A DNA stretch of 64,000 bases from positions 41,405 through 105,404 of the forward strand of contig NZ_QRDZ01000024.1 in assembly GCF_003386235.1 (NCBI RefSeq), read 5' to 3'. The stretch is from Cohnella phaseoli. GTDB taxonomy: Bacteria > Bacillota > Bacilli > Paenibacillales > Paenibacillaceae. A program made the position numbers and the translations under genes. Under the pieces are notes generated by a model, which did no database searches, was not told where the DNA came from, and saw only the letters and a list, made by a program, of their open reading frames with translations. This document shows positions 52,459 through 60,471 of this stretch, piece after piece. The first letter of the stretch is position 1, and each line of letters begins with the position of its first letter.

Positions 52459-52740
52459 TTAATAGATTTCGCCGCCCGCTTGGCGGATGACGGTGCGCGC
52501 TTGGTCGGCGGCAACTTTAGGAACTATTGCGGATAGGGTGAACTCTGCGGCGTCGACAGCGCTGCTCCCGAGGTCCGATCCAAATTCGGCGTTTAAATGT
52601 TGGTCGCTGGAGGAAGCGCCGTCTCGCGCGTCCGCTCTCTCCAGTCGAAACCGGTCGCTGCGAAGAGCGGAAAGCTTGCGGATGACCGACTCGGCCTGAT
52701 CCTGGGTCGCGAATCTGGCTTGCAAAGTTTCCATGTCCAT
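52459..52740 (-). CDS. Small protein of unknown function, YflT-like alpha/beta pattern
   Basis: 93 residues. Two beta-alpha-like halves: LQARFATQDQAESVIRKLSALRSDRF and FTLSAIVPKVAADQARTVIRQAGGEIY (in pieces), joined by a polar Ser/Asp-rich linker. This resembles the duplicated ferredoxin-like pattern of heat-induced YflT/general-stress proteins, without a diagnostic motif. ATG 52740 has GGGGAG ten bases upstream; a GTG at 52749 overlaps that site. It starts five bases after the YfhD-like gene stops, so they form a pair placed between dnaJ and prmA. Confidence 0.72.
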   Translation of the reverse strand: MDMETLQARFATQDQAESVIRKLSALRSDRFRLERADARDGASSSDQHLNAEFGSDLGSSAVDAAEFTLSAIVPKVAADQARTVIRQAGGEIY

Positions 52741-52745
52741 TGAAT

Positions 52746-52889
52746 TCACTCTCCCCGCTCCTGTACAGCCCGCCTATCAGCCGCCTCCGCCCGTTCCTGA
52801 GCTGTCTTATCTTCCAGGTCCGCGGATTCTTCCGAGAATTCGACGTCTTCCGCCCTTGCGACCGGCAAGCGTTCGTGTTTTTCGATCAT
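52746..52889 (-). CDS. Small acidic protein, YfhD-like
   Basis: 47 residues, highly charged: start MIEKHERLPVARAEDVEFSE, then ESADLEDKTAQERAEAADRR. The DVEFSEE-AD..-RAEAADRR pattern resembles the YfhD family of small Bacilli proteins, whose function is unknown. Ribosome site AAGGAGG ten bases before the ATG is among the best in the window, which argues for a real gene despite its size. Followed at once by the 93-aa gene. Confidence 0.7.
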   Translation of the reverse strand: MIEKHERLPVARAEDVEFSEESADLEDKTAQERAEAADRRAVQERGE

Positions 52890-53043
52890 AGGTTAACATC
52901 CTCCTTGTCCGTTGCTTCGCGGAAGGAATCCGCTTTACATTCCTCCAATAGGTTCTCCTTGACCTTCGCTCTTATACAAAATAAATGCGACATCCAAGCC
53001 TGCTGGGTGAGTAGTTACTGATAGCGGTTCGCCTGCCGACGCA

Positions 53044-53084
53044 ATAAAAAACGACCGCCAGCATAAGGCTGGTCGGCCGTCGTT
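53044..53084 (-). terminator. Terminator of the hrcA-grpE-dnaK-dnaJ operon
   Basis: AACGAC..GACCAGC / GCTGG..GTCGTT stem with a five-base loop, then TTTTTT on minus, four bases after the dnaJ stop. Confidence 0.87.
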
Positions 53085-53088
53085 ACCG

Positions 53089-54213
53089 CTATTCTCCGAG
53101 GATTGCACGTTTCATTCGCTCGAAAATGTTTTTGCTTTGCTCGTGCGTAGCTTCGCCGCTCTTGGAGGCAAATTCACGCAACAGCTCCCGCTGATCTTCG
53201 CTAAGGCTGGTCGGAGTGACAATGGTCACCTTGACCTGCTGATCTCCTTGACCGTAGCCGCGAAGCCTCGGAACGCCTTTGCCCTTGAGACGGAAATAAG
53301 TTCCGGTCTGAGTTCCGGGCGGAATCTTCAGCTTGACCTTCTCGGACAAGGTCGGGATTTCAATTTCGTCTCCCAACGCCGCTTGTGTGAAAGTCAGCGG
53401 AATTTCGCAGAAAATGTCGTCGCCTTCCCGTTCGAAGAAATCGTGGGATTTGACGCGAAGAACGATATACAGATCTCCCGCAGGGCCGCCGCGCATGCCG
53501 CCTTCCCCTTCGCCGCTAACGCGCAATTGCGCGCCATCGTCGACGCCTGCGGGAATTTTCACGTGAATTTTGCGATGCTTCTTTACTTGGCCGCTACCGG
53601 AGCAAGTGCCGCAGCGATCTTTGATGATTTTGCCTCTTCCCGCACAAGCGGAGCACGCCCGACGGTTCATTATGCGGCCGAACGGGGTATTCTGCGCCAC
53701 TTCCTGCTGACCGGAGCCGTGACAGACGGAACACGTTTCCGGCTTCGTGCCGGGTTTGGCGCCGCTGCCGTGGCAGGTGTCGCACGATTCGGTACGGGGA
53801 ATCGTAATATCCGTTTCTTTGCCAAACACCGCTTCCTTGAATTCGATTGTCATCGTATATTGGAGATCGTTGCCCCGCTGCGGCGCATTCGGGTCTCTCC
53901 GACCTCCGCCACCGCCGAAAAACATATCGAAAATATCGCCGAAGCCGCCGCCGCCGAAATCGGCTCCGCCCGCTCCGCCAAATCCGGCGTTCGGATCTTG
54001 GTGGCCGAACTGGTCGTAACGCGCCCGCGCCTGATCGTCGCTCAGCACGTCGTAAGCTTCCTTCACTTCCTTGAACTTCGTTTCGGCGTCCGGCGCTTTG
54101 TTAACGTCGGGATGGTACTGCCGAGCAAGCTTGCGATAAGCTTTCTTCACATCGTCCGCGGAGGCGTTCTTGGAAAGCTCCAGAACATCGTAATAGTCTC
54201 TTTTGTCCGCCAC
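53089..54213 (-). CDS. dnaJ: Chaperone DnaJ, GTG start
   Basis: 374-residue type I J-protein that delivers clients to DnaK and triggers ATP hydrolysis. J-domain with HPD at 34-36, a Gly/Phe-rich linker (NAGFGGAGGADFGGGGFGDI), four zinc repeats CDTCHGSG, CSVCHGSG, CSACAGRG, CGTCSGSG, then the two client-binding beta domains. GTG 54213 has GGAGGTGG upstream; the frame extension to 54231 covers that site. A large hairpin stands between dnaK and this ribosome site. Confidence 0.97.
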   Translation of the reverse strand: MADKRDYYDVLELSKNASADDVKKAYRKLARQYHPDVNKAPDAETKFKEVKEAYDVLSDDQARARYDQFGHQDPNAGFGGAGGADFGGGGFGDIFDMFFGGGGGRRDPNAPQRGNDLQYTMTIEFKEAVFGKETDITIPRTESCDTCHGSGAKPGTKPETCSVCHGSGQQEVAQNTPFGRIMNRRACSACAGRGKIIKDRCGTCSGSGQVKKHRKIHVKIPAGVDDGAQLRVSGEGEGGMRGGPAGDLYIVLRVKSHDFFEREGDDIFCEIPLTFTQAALGDEIEIPTLSEKVKLKIPPGTQTGTYFRLKGKGVPRLRGYGQGDQQVKVTIVTPTSLSEDQRELLREFASKSGEATHEQSKNIFERMKRAILGE

Positions 54214-54234
54214 TTCTCTCCACCTCCTCATGAA

Positions 54235-54284
54235 GGAAAGTCAAAGCGATCCCGCATCGCTGGGGGAATCGACTTTGACTTTCC
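54235..54284 (-). promoter_or_regulatory. Large hairpin between dnaK and dnaJ
   Basis: Perfect 12-bp arms GGAAAGTCAAAG/CTTTGACTTTCC, extended by ATCG/CGAT with one mismatch. No T run follows. It starts about 20 bases after the dnaK stop and ends eight bases before the dnaJ ribosome site. Likely an RNA-processing or stability element, or a partial terminator that lowers dnaJ relative to dnaK. Confidence 0.75.
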
Positions 54285-54304
54285 GTGTATGCGCGCAATT
54301 CGAA

Positions 54305-56152
54305 TTATTTCTTATCTTCGTCGACGACTTCATAGTCGGCATCGACAACGTTCTCTCTTGCTGGACCGGAGCCCGCGGAGCCTGCGTCCGCACCTGCATC
54401 TTGACCCGGCTGAGCTTGCTGTGCCTGCTCATAAAGCTTGACGGAAAGCTGCTGAACAATCTCTGTCAATTCTTCAGTCGCTTGCTTGATCTGTTCAAGG
54501 TTATCGGAAGCGACTGCCGTTGTCAACTTCTCTTTCGCGGCATTCGCTTTCTCGATCTCTCCCGCATCGACTTTGTCGCCAAGATCCTTGATCGTTTTGT
54601 CGACGCTGTAGATCAACTGATCCGCATTGTTCTTCGCTTCGACCAGCTCGCGACGAGCTTTGTCCTCTTCCGCGTGCAGCTCAGCTTCCTTCTGCATGCG
54701 TTCAATGTCTTCCTTGCTCAAGCCGCCGGAGGAAGTGATCGTAATTTTTTGCGTTTTACCCGTGCCCTTATCGAGAGCGGATACGTTAACGATACCGTTG
54801 GCATCGATGTCGAAGGTGACTTCGATTTGCGGCACGCCGCGCGGTGCTGGCGGGATTTCGCTCAGAGCGAAACGACCGAGCGTCTTGTTGTCCTTGGCCA
54901 TCGCGCGCTCGCCTTGCAGCACGTGGATTTCAACTTGCGTCTGCATGTCGGCGTAAGTCGAGAATACCTGCGATTTGCTCGTAGGGATCGTCGTGTTGCG
55001 ATCGATCATCTTCGTCAGCACGCCGCCGGCTGTTTCGATGCCGAGCGACAGCGGAGTGACGTCGAGAAGAACGACATCTTTAACTTCGCCCGTCAATACG
55101 CCTGCTTGAACGGCAGCGCCGAGAGCAACGACTTCGTCCGGGTTAACGCCTTTGTGCGGCTCTTTGCCCGTCAGCTTCTTGATCGCTTCCTGAACGGCGG
55201 GAATACGCGTGGAACCGCCGACCAAGACGACTTTATCAATATCCGAAGCAGTCAATCCGGAATCCGACAGCGCTTGACGAGTAGGCGCCATCGTCCGCTC
55301 GACCAGGTTGGCCGTCAATTCGTCGAACTTCGAACGGCTCAGGTTCAACTCCAAGTGCTGAGGTACTCCGTCCACTACCGTAATAAACGGCAGCGAAATT
55401 GTAGTAGAAACGACGCCAGACAGCTCTTTTTTCGCTTTCTCGGCCGCATCTTTCAGACGCTGTACTGCGGATTTGTCCTTCAGCAGATCAATGCCGTGCT
55501 CTTTCTTGAATTCGCCGGACAGCCATTCCATGACCACTTGGTCGAAGTCGTCGCCGCCGAGATGGTTGTCTCCGCTCGTCGCTTTAACTTCGAAGAAGCC
55601 GTCGCCCAGCTCCAAAATACTGACGTCGAACGTACCGCCGCCGAGGTCGAATACGAGAATCGTTTGATCCTCTTGCTTCTCGAAGCCGTACGCAAGAGCT
55701 GCTGCGGTAGGCTCGTTGACAATCCGCAGCACTTCAAGGCCTGCAATGTTGCCGGCATCCTTCGTCGCTTGACGCTGGCTATCGTTAAAATATGCAGGGA
55801 CGGTAATAACCGCTTGCGTTACAGCTTGACCTAAGTATGCTTCTGCGTCTGCTTTCAGCTTCTGCAGGATAATCGCGGAAATTTCCGGAGCGGAATACGT
55901 TTTGTCTTCGATCGTTTCTTTATGGGTGGAGCCCATATGACGCTTGATCGAACTTACTGTGCGATCCGGGTTCGTAATAGCCTGACGCTTCGCCGTTTCA
56001 CCGACGACGCGCTCTCCGTCTTTCTTGAAGCCGACAACGGAAGGCGTTGTGCGGTTGCCTTCGGCGTTAGGGATAACGACGGCTTCGCCGCCTTCCATGA
56101 CCGCGACGCACGAGTTCGTCGTACCGAGGTCAATTCCGATAACTTTGCTCAT
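54305..56152 (-). CDS. dnaK: Chaperone DnaK (Hsp70)
   Basis: 615-residue ATP-driven chaperone. N-terminal ATPase with IGIDLGTTNSCVAVMEGG, FDLGGGTFDVSIL and LVGGSTRIPAVQ; substrate-binding domain after the DVTPLSLGIET linker; helical lid and disordered C terminus ending in EVVDEDKK. The ~24-residue gap of Gram-positive DnaKs in the ATPase domain is present (NEPTAAALAYGF context). AAAGGAGGAAC precedes the ATG. Third gene of the CIRCE operon. Confidence 0.98.
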   Translation of the reverse strand: MSKVIGIDLGTTNSCVAVMEGGEAVVIPNAEGNRTTPSVVGFKKDGERVVGETAKRQAITNPDRTVSSIKRHMGSTHKETIEDKTYSAPEISAIILQKLKADAEAYLGQAVTQAVITVPAYFNDSQRQATKDAGNIAGLEVLRIVNEPTAAALAYGFEKQEDQTILVFDLGGGTFDVSILELGDGFFEVKATSGDNHLGGDDFDQVVMEWLSGEFKKEHGIDLLKDKSAVQRLKDAAEKAKKELSGVVSTTISLPFITVVDGVPQHLELNLSRSKFDELTANLVERTMAPTRQALSDSGLTASDIDKVVLVGGSTRIPAVQEAIKKLTGKEPHKGVNPDEVVALGAAVQAGVLTGEVKDVVLLDVTPLSLGIETAGGVLTKMIDRNTTIPTSKSQVFSTYADMQTQVEIHVLQGERAMAKDNKTLGRFALSEIPPAPRGVPQIEVTFDIDANGIVNVSALDKGTGKTQKITITSSGGLSKEDIERMQKEAELHAEEDKARRELVEAKNNADQLIYSVDKTIKDLGDKVDAGEIEKANAAKEKLTTAVASDNLEQIKQATEELTEIVQQLSVKLYEQAQQAQPGQDAGADAGSAGSGPARENVVDADYEVVDEDKK

Positions 56153-56217
56153 AACTGGATGTTCCTCCTTTAATATAAGTGCGCTTCGTCTTCCTTCTTG
56201 CCCGAAGAAAGCTGCGC

Positions 56218-56802
56218 TTAGCCGCTGACTTTCACCATCGCAGGGCGTATTACTTTATCTTTTAACATATAACCGGTTTGAACGACTTCGACGACCGTGC
56301 CTTCTTCGTGCTCGTCGCTCTCCACCCGCATAATCGCCTGATGCAATTCCGGATCGAACGGCTGGCCTTCGGCCTCCATCGTCTTAAGTCCTTCCGCTTC
56401 CAGCACCTGAGACAGCTGGCGGAAGATCATATCGACGCCCTTGGCGAAAGATTCCGTACCGCCTGCTCCTTCGCCCGCTTGAAGCGCGCGGTTGAAGTTG
56501 TCGAGAACGGGCAGCAGTTGCGTAATCAGCTTCATCGAAGCGTACTGCGCCAGCTCTTCCTTCTCCTTTTGCGTACGTCTGCGGAAGTTATCGAAGTCTG
56601 CCTGTGCGCGCAAATAGCGATTTTGATGTTCATCCGCCAAACGCTCCAGTTCGGCGATGCGCACGCTCTCGCCGGTTGTCTGTTCCTTCGTTTCTTCGCC
56701 GGAAGCAGCCGAATCGTTAGCTTCGATAACTTCTTCCTGTTCCAAAATCTCTTCCTGACGTTCATCCATGTTTGCAGACTCCTTCATTTCATTCGTACTC
56801 AT
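56218..56802 (-). CDS. grpE: Nucleotide exchange factor GrpE
   Basis: 194 residues. A disordered acidic N terminus (to ~60), a long coiled coil (ELERLADEHQNRYLRAQADFDNFRRRTQ) and the C-terminal beta domain with KGVDMIFRQL, EGQPFDPELHQAIMRVE and GYMLKDKVIRPAMVKV (in pieces). It speeds ADP release from DnaK. AGGAGGTG precedes the ATG. Lies 52 bases after hrcA. Confidence 0.97.
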   Translation of the reverse strand: MSTNEMKESANMDERQEEILEQEEVIEANDSAASGEETKEQTTGESVRIAELERLADEHQNRYLRAQADFDNFRRRTQKEKEELAQYASMKLITQLLPVLDNFNRALQAGEGAGGTESFAKGVDMIFRQLSQVLEAEGLKTMEAEGQPFDPELHQAIMRVESDEHEEGTVVEVVQTGYMLKDKVIRPAMVKVSG

Positions 56803-56854
56803 GTACGATTCACCTCCTTACCGTGCCTCCCGTTTTCGGGGGCTATGCAACCTT

Positions 56855-57880
56855 TTATTTATGCCAACGGGACATCAACTGGGCGATATCCTTGGATAAA
56901 TAATCGAGCAAGCCGATCACTTTCGCGTACTCCATTCGGGTTGGACCCAAAATGCCGATCGTGCCGAGTGACTGTCCGTCGAAGGAATAAGTCGCGGTAA
57001 TCAGACTGCAATGATTGATGGCCTCGTGAGCATTTTCCGTCCCGATCTTCACCTGGATGCCTCCCGGATTCGATTGGAATAGCTGGATGACCAGCGGAGT
57101 TTCCTCCAGCATGCCGAGAATCGATTTCGCTTTGTCAACATCCTTGAACTCAGGTTGAGTCAGCATGTTGGACGCGCCGCTCAAAAATACTTTCGGCTCC
57201 TGCTTATCGTCGATTGTCTGTTCAAGCAACGCAACAATCTCCTCGACTCGCTCCACGTAACGGCTAAGCTCCTTGGCGACTTCGCTGTGCAGAACCGCCT
57301 TGACTTTGTAGAACGGCACTCCGGATAGTTTGTCGTTGAGCAAATTGACGATTTTAGTCATATCATCCATCGAAATGCCTTCCGGGATCGAGATCGTCCG
57401 ATGCTCGACATGTCCGGTGTTCGTCACGATAATCGCGACAGCGGAATTGTCCGTCAGCGGAATGATCTGAAAATGCTTCAATGCCGTGTTAAACGTCTCC
57501 GGCCCGAGTACGATCGAGGTGTAGTTCGTCATCTGGGACAGAATCGTTGCGGCATGCTCGACAATGCCTTCCCAATGCGTCATTTTCTCGGCGAAAAAGG
57601 AACGGATCACTCGCGCATCCCGGTCTCTAATGGCTCCCAATGTGACGAGATGATCCACATAATAACGGTAGCCCTTAATAGAAGGAATACGTCCAGCGGA
57701 TGTGTGAGGCTGCTCAAGCAATCCCATCTCCTCCAGATCGGCCATCTCGTTGCGAATGGTCGCAGGGCTGAAGGATACGTCTCCGCGCTTGGAGATGCTG
57801 CGGGAACCGACCGGCTCCGCAGATCGGATATAATCGTCAATAATCGCATTCAGGATCATGCGTTGGCGTTCACTCAGCAT
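56855..57880 (-). CDS. hrcA: Heat-inducible transcription repressor HrcA
   Basis: 341-residue repressor that binds CIRCE and needs GroEL to fold. N-terminal winged helix (MLSERQRMILNAIIDDYI, GDVSFSPATIRNEMADLEEMGLLEQPHTSAGRIPS, in pieces), a central dimer domain and a GAF-like insert. ATG 57880 has AAGGAGG upstream; the frame opens at 57922 inside CIRCE and is rejected. It represses its own operon. Confidence 0.97.
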   Translation of the reverse strand: MLSERQRMILNAIIDDYIRSAEPVGSRSISKRGDVSFSPATIRNEMADLEEMGLLEQPHTSAGRIPSIKGYRYYVDHLVTLGAIRDRDARVIRSFFAEKMTHWEGIVEHAATILSQMTNYTSIVLGPETFNTALKHFQIIPLTDNSAVAIIVTNTGHVEHRTISIPEGISMDDMTKIVNLLNDKLSGVPFYKVKAVLHSEVAKELSRYVERVEEIVALLEQTIDDKQEPKVFLSGASNMLTQPEFKDVDKAKSILGMLEETPLVIQLFQSNPGGIQVKIGTENAHEAINHCSLITATYSFDGQSLGTIGILGPTRMEYAKVIGLLDYLSKDIAQLMSRWHK

Positions 57881-57915
57881 CCGTATCTCCTCCTTAAGGT
57901 AGCTTTCCGTTATCG

Positions 57916-57942
57916 TTAGCACTCAATTACGACGAGTGCTAA
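57916..57942. promoter_or_regulatory. CIRCE operator, perfect
   Basis: TTAGCACTC-N9-GAGTGCTAA, exact match to the consensus, 36 bases before the hrcA start. HrcA binding here controls hrcA-grpE-dnaK-dnaJ. No clean -35/-10 pair could be called beside it. Confidence 0.97.
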
Positions 57943-57952
57943 AGGCTACTAC

Positions 57953-58004
57953 AAAAATACCAAATCGAGGGCCGTCATGTCAAGGACGTTCCCGCTCGAT
58001 TTGG
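57953..58004 (-). terminator. Terminator of the GNAT gene
   Basis: Perfect 10-bp stem CCAAATCGAG/CTCGATTTGG with a 25-base loop, then TATTTTTG on minus. It abuts the hrcA promoter/CIRCE region. Confidence 0.8.
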
Positions 58005-58013
58005 CATGTTCGC

Positions 58014-58514
58014 TTACATTTGGGCAAAACTTAACTGCTCGTTCTCTTGCGCCGGTTCAATGATCCGTACTACGGCGATTTCGTCGCAGCAATGCTGCTT
58101 CGGGCAATTGACGCAATCCGTCCATACTTTCTCGGGGAAAATTTCCTTGTCGACGATCTGAAAGCCGTTCTTCTGGAAAAATGCCGATTCATAGGTGAGC
58201 GCCATAACTTTAGGAATGCCCTGAAGCTTAGCTTCGGCGATTAACGCGTCCACTAGCTTGCTTCCGATACCCTGCCCCTTATAGCCGTCCGCAATGCCAA
58301 GCGAACGGATCTCCACGAGATCGCTGCCGAGTCGGCACAACGAGCCGCAACCGATCAGCCGCTCATCGTCGGAAGCGACGATAAACGTGTCGATTGTACG
58401 GGCAAGCGCCTCCCTTGATCTGGGCAGCATAATGCCTTTGGCGGCATATCCTTCTATAAGTTCATAAAGTGCCTCTACGTCCTCAGGCACTGCTGAGCGG
58501 CAGACGACCGACAT
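58014..58514 (-). CDS. GNAT acetyltransferase, probable N-acetylglutamate synthase (ArgA-like)
   Basis: 166 residues. GNAT fold with IRSLGIADGYKGQGIGSKLVDALI (acetyl-CoA loop with GQGIGS) and LTYESAFFQKNGFQIVDKE (in pieces), and a Cys-rich block CVNCPKQHCCDEIAVV near the C terminus that could hold metal. This shape matches short ArgA-type amino-acid acetyltransferases (first step of arginine synthesis) and the upstream ARG-box-like palindrome supports it; other GNAT roles are possible. ATG 58514 has AAGGA six bases upstream; ATGs at 58520 and 58532 overlap or lack it. Own terminator. Confidence 0.82.
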   Translation of the reverse strand: MSVVCRSAVPEDVEALYELIEGYAAKGIMLPRSREALARTIDTFIVASDDERLIGCGSLCRLGSDLVEIRSLGIADGYKGQGIGSKLVDALIAEAKLQGIPKVMALTYESAFFQKNGFQIVDKEIFPEKVWTDCVNCPKQHCCDEIAVVRIIEPAQENEQLSFAQM

Positions 58515-58545
58515 AACCATTCCTTCTCTCATCCACTGAATATGA

Positions 58546-58561
58546 TTGTATAAATATACAA
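58546..58561 (-). promoter_or_regulatory. ARG-box-like palindrome upstream of the GNAT gene
   Basis: TTGTATA-AA-TATACAA, 16 bp, 31 bases before the GNAT ATG. It fits the ArgR/AhrC pattern TGAAT-N4-ATTCA at 12 of 14 positions. Arginine-dependent repression is inferred. Confidence 0.55.
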
Positions 58562-58679
58562 CATCTGAACAGAACCCTCAAGAGACAATTCTCCAAGTTT
58601 TTTCTCCGAGGCGGCTTCCGATGGATTACAATACTGATTAGGTCAACTACACTTATTCATAGAAAGGAAGTCTCCCGCG

Positions 58680-59291
58680 ATGGAACACAAATCCGGCACA
58701 TTCATTTCGGATCTGGCCGCACACGTTCTCGCAGTAGCGAAATCCGACTTTGAGGGACAAAAAAAGCTAGGCGATCGGGCGATCGCCCAGCTTGACGAGC
58801 ATGGCTTGAACTGGCAGCCGGAACCGGAAAGCAATAGCATCTCCGTCATCGTCAAACATATGTCCGGCAACATGGTCTCGCGTTGGACCGACTTCCCGCA
58901 TGCGGACGGCGAGAAGCCGGGGCGCAACCGCGACGATGAATTCGTCGATGATATTTCCAGCCTTGCCCAGCTTCAAGAAGTGTGGGAGAAGGGATGGGCC
59001 GTGCTGTTCAATGCGTTAAACGGATTAAAGCCGGAGGATCTGCTGCTAGAGGTGACGATCCGCGGCCAGCCTCATACCGTCCTTCAGGCAATCCATCGGC
59101 AAATTTCCCATTACGGCTACCATGTGGGCCAGCTTGTCTATGTCGCCAAGGCGTACAAATCGACGGAATGGCAGACGCTTAGCATCGCCAAAGGCCGATC
59201 GGCCAAGTTCAACGAGGAGATGTTGCTGCGTCAGACGAACGCTCCAAACACCTCGTTGCCAAGCAGCACGCCCCGCGATGTCAGCCGGTAG
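58680..59291 (+). CDS. DinB-like DUF1572 protein
   Basis: 203 residues, four-helix DinB/YfiT fold. Possible metal ligands: His60 in IVKHMSGN and the two His of ISHYGYHVGQ (~145-150), the usual three-His site of the superfamily. Function unknown; relatives include bacillithiol S-transferases, not proven here. AAAGGAAG precedes the ATG. The 3' end overlaps the convergent hemW gene by 61 bases; the last ~30 residues are polar and may be dispensable. Confidence 0.88.
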   Translation: MEHKSGTFISDLAAHVLAVAKSDFEGQKKLGDRAIAQLDEHGLNWQPEPESNSISVIVKHMSGNMVSRWTDFPHADGEKPGRNRDDEFVDDISSLAQLQEVWEKGWAVLFNALNGLKPEDLLLEVTIRGQPHTVLQAIHRQISHYGYHVGQLVYVAKAYKSTEWQTLSIAKGRSAKFNEEMLLRQTNAPNTSLPSSTPRDVSR

Positions 59292-60415
59292 CCTTGATCA
59301 TGCTCCGACCGCTCCAGCAAACCTTGATCGACCAGCCTTGCCAGCTCTCGTCCGAATACTTCCTCCAGACCGGCTCCGCCAAACTGCTTGGCGAAGCCGG
59401 CCGGCGTCACGCCTTCTCTTAGCCGCAGGCCTACCATCATGAAGTCGCCCATCGCTTCCTCCGCGCTGACACTGCTGCGCTCCAATCGGGGCAAGTCGCG
59501 CCCCGCCGCATCGATATACGGCTGCACACCCTTAATATTGATATGACGCTGCCCGAGAGCGTAGCCATGAGCGCCTGCGCCGAGTCCGTAATACGGCTCG
59601 TTATGCCAGTACACCGTATTGTGTCTGCTTTCGAAGCCCGGCCTCGCGAAATTGCTGATCTCGTAATGGCGATAGCCAGCCCCGCTTAATCGCTCGATTA
59701 AATACTCGTACATCGCCACCTCTTCCTCTTCCTCGGGCAGCGGCAGCTCATCCCGCTGGTACAGGCGGTAAAACAGCGTATTTTCCTCCACCTTCAGCCC
59801 GTAAAGAGAATAGTGCGGCAAATCAAGCTCCAGCGCCTTGTTCACGCTGTCCTGAAGCTGCGCGAGCGTCTGGTTCGGCAGTCCGAACATCAGGTCGATC
59901 GACAGATTCGTAAACCCGGCCGCTTTGGCGTTGGCGATACTCTGCACGACGTCCTGAGCGGCGTGGATTCTACCGATCCTCTCCAGGAGGGCGTTGTCGA
60001 ATGTCTGCGCGCCGAAGCTGATCCGGTTCACGCCGCCTTCGCGCATGGCCGCAAGCTTGTCCATATCGGTTGTACCCGGATTGGCTTCCATCGTAAACTC
60101 CACATCGTCCGCAAGCGGAAAATGCCGCTTCACCGCCGCCAGAAATCGGCTCATCTGCGGCGGAGTCAGCACGGTCGGAGTTCCCCCGCCTACGAATACC
60201 GTATCGATAGCCGTTGGCGGCAGCGCCTCAACCGTCAGCCGCATTTCATTTTCCAACGCGTCCAAATAAGCGTCGATCGGCTGACCTGCGGCGACATAAG
60301 AGTTGAAATCGCAATAAAAACACTTGTTCGTGCAAAAAGGAATATGAATGTACAGCGCCCTCGGCGTCCATCGATGCAGCGGCGGCATAGGCGTCGTCCT
60401 CTCGGAATCGGTCAT
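59231..60415 (-). CDS. hemW: Radical SAM protein HemW
   Basis: 394-residue relative of oxygen-independent coproporphyrinogen III oxidase. CxxxCxxC at Cys28, Cys32, Cys35 (PFCTNKCFYCDF). The fourth cysteine of true HemN is replaced (CDF), marking HemW, a heme chaperone or heme trafficking protein. VFVGGGTPTVL, EANPGT and FGAQTF are conserved blocks; HemN C-terminal domain after ~280. GAGGGG precedes the ATG. Downstream of lepA, as in B. subtilis lepA-hemN/W-hrcA, though two genes now stand between it and hrcA. Confidence 0.95.
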   Translation of the reverse strand: MTDSERTTPMPPLHRWTPRALYIHIPFCTNKCFYCDFNSYVAAGQPIDAYLDALENEMRLTVEALPPTAIDTVFVGGGTPTVLTPPQMSRFLAAVKRHFPLADDVEFTMEANPGTTDMDKLAAMREGGVNRISFGAQTFDNALLERIGRIHAAQDVVQSIANAKAAGFTNLSIDLMFGLPNQTLAQLQDSVNKALELDLPHYSLYGLKVEENTLFYRLYQRDELPLPEEEEEVAMYEYLIERLSGAGYRHYEISNFARPGFESRHNTVYWHNEPYYGLGAGAHGYALGQRHINIKGVQPYIDAAGRDLPRLERSSVSAEEAMGDFMMVGLRLREGVTPAGFAKQFGGAGLEEVFGRELARLVDQGLLERSEHDQGYRLTSRGVLLGNEVFGAFV

Positions 60416-60440
60416 GTTAGTTGTTCCCCTCGTATAACGA

Positions 60441-60466
60441 GAAAAGCGGGCCGGCAGCCCGCTTCC
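60441..60466 (-). terminator. Hairpin terminator after lepA
   Basis: AAGCGGGC/GCCCGCTT stem with a five-base loop, then TTTTCTCG. Lies between lepA and hemW; the short T run may allow read-through to hemW. Confidence 0.68.
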
Positions 60467-60471
60467 CTGTT

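Noticed and set aside
54203..55834. 543-codon plus-strand frame opposite dnaK, and 434-codon frame opposite dnaJ (53137-54441)
   Set aside because: Antisense shadows of highly conserved genes; no ribosome site or domain.
57881..57922. Upstream start for hrcA at 57922
   Set aside because: It lies inside the CIRCE operator; ATG 57880 has AAGGAGG.
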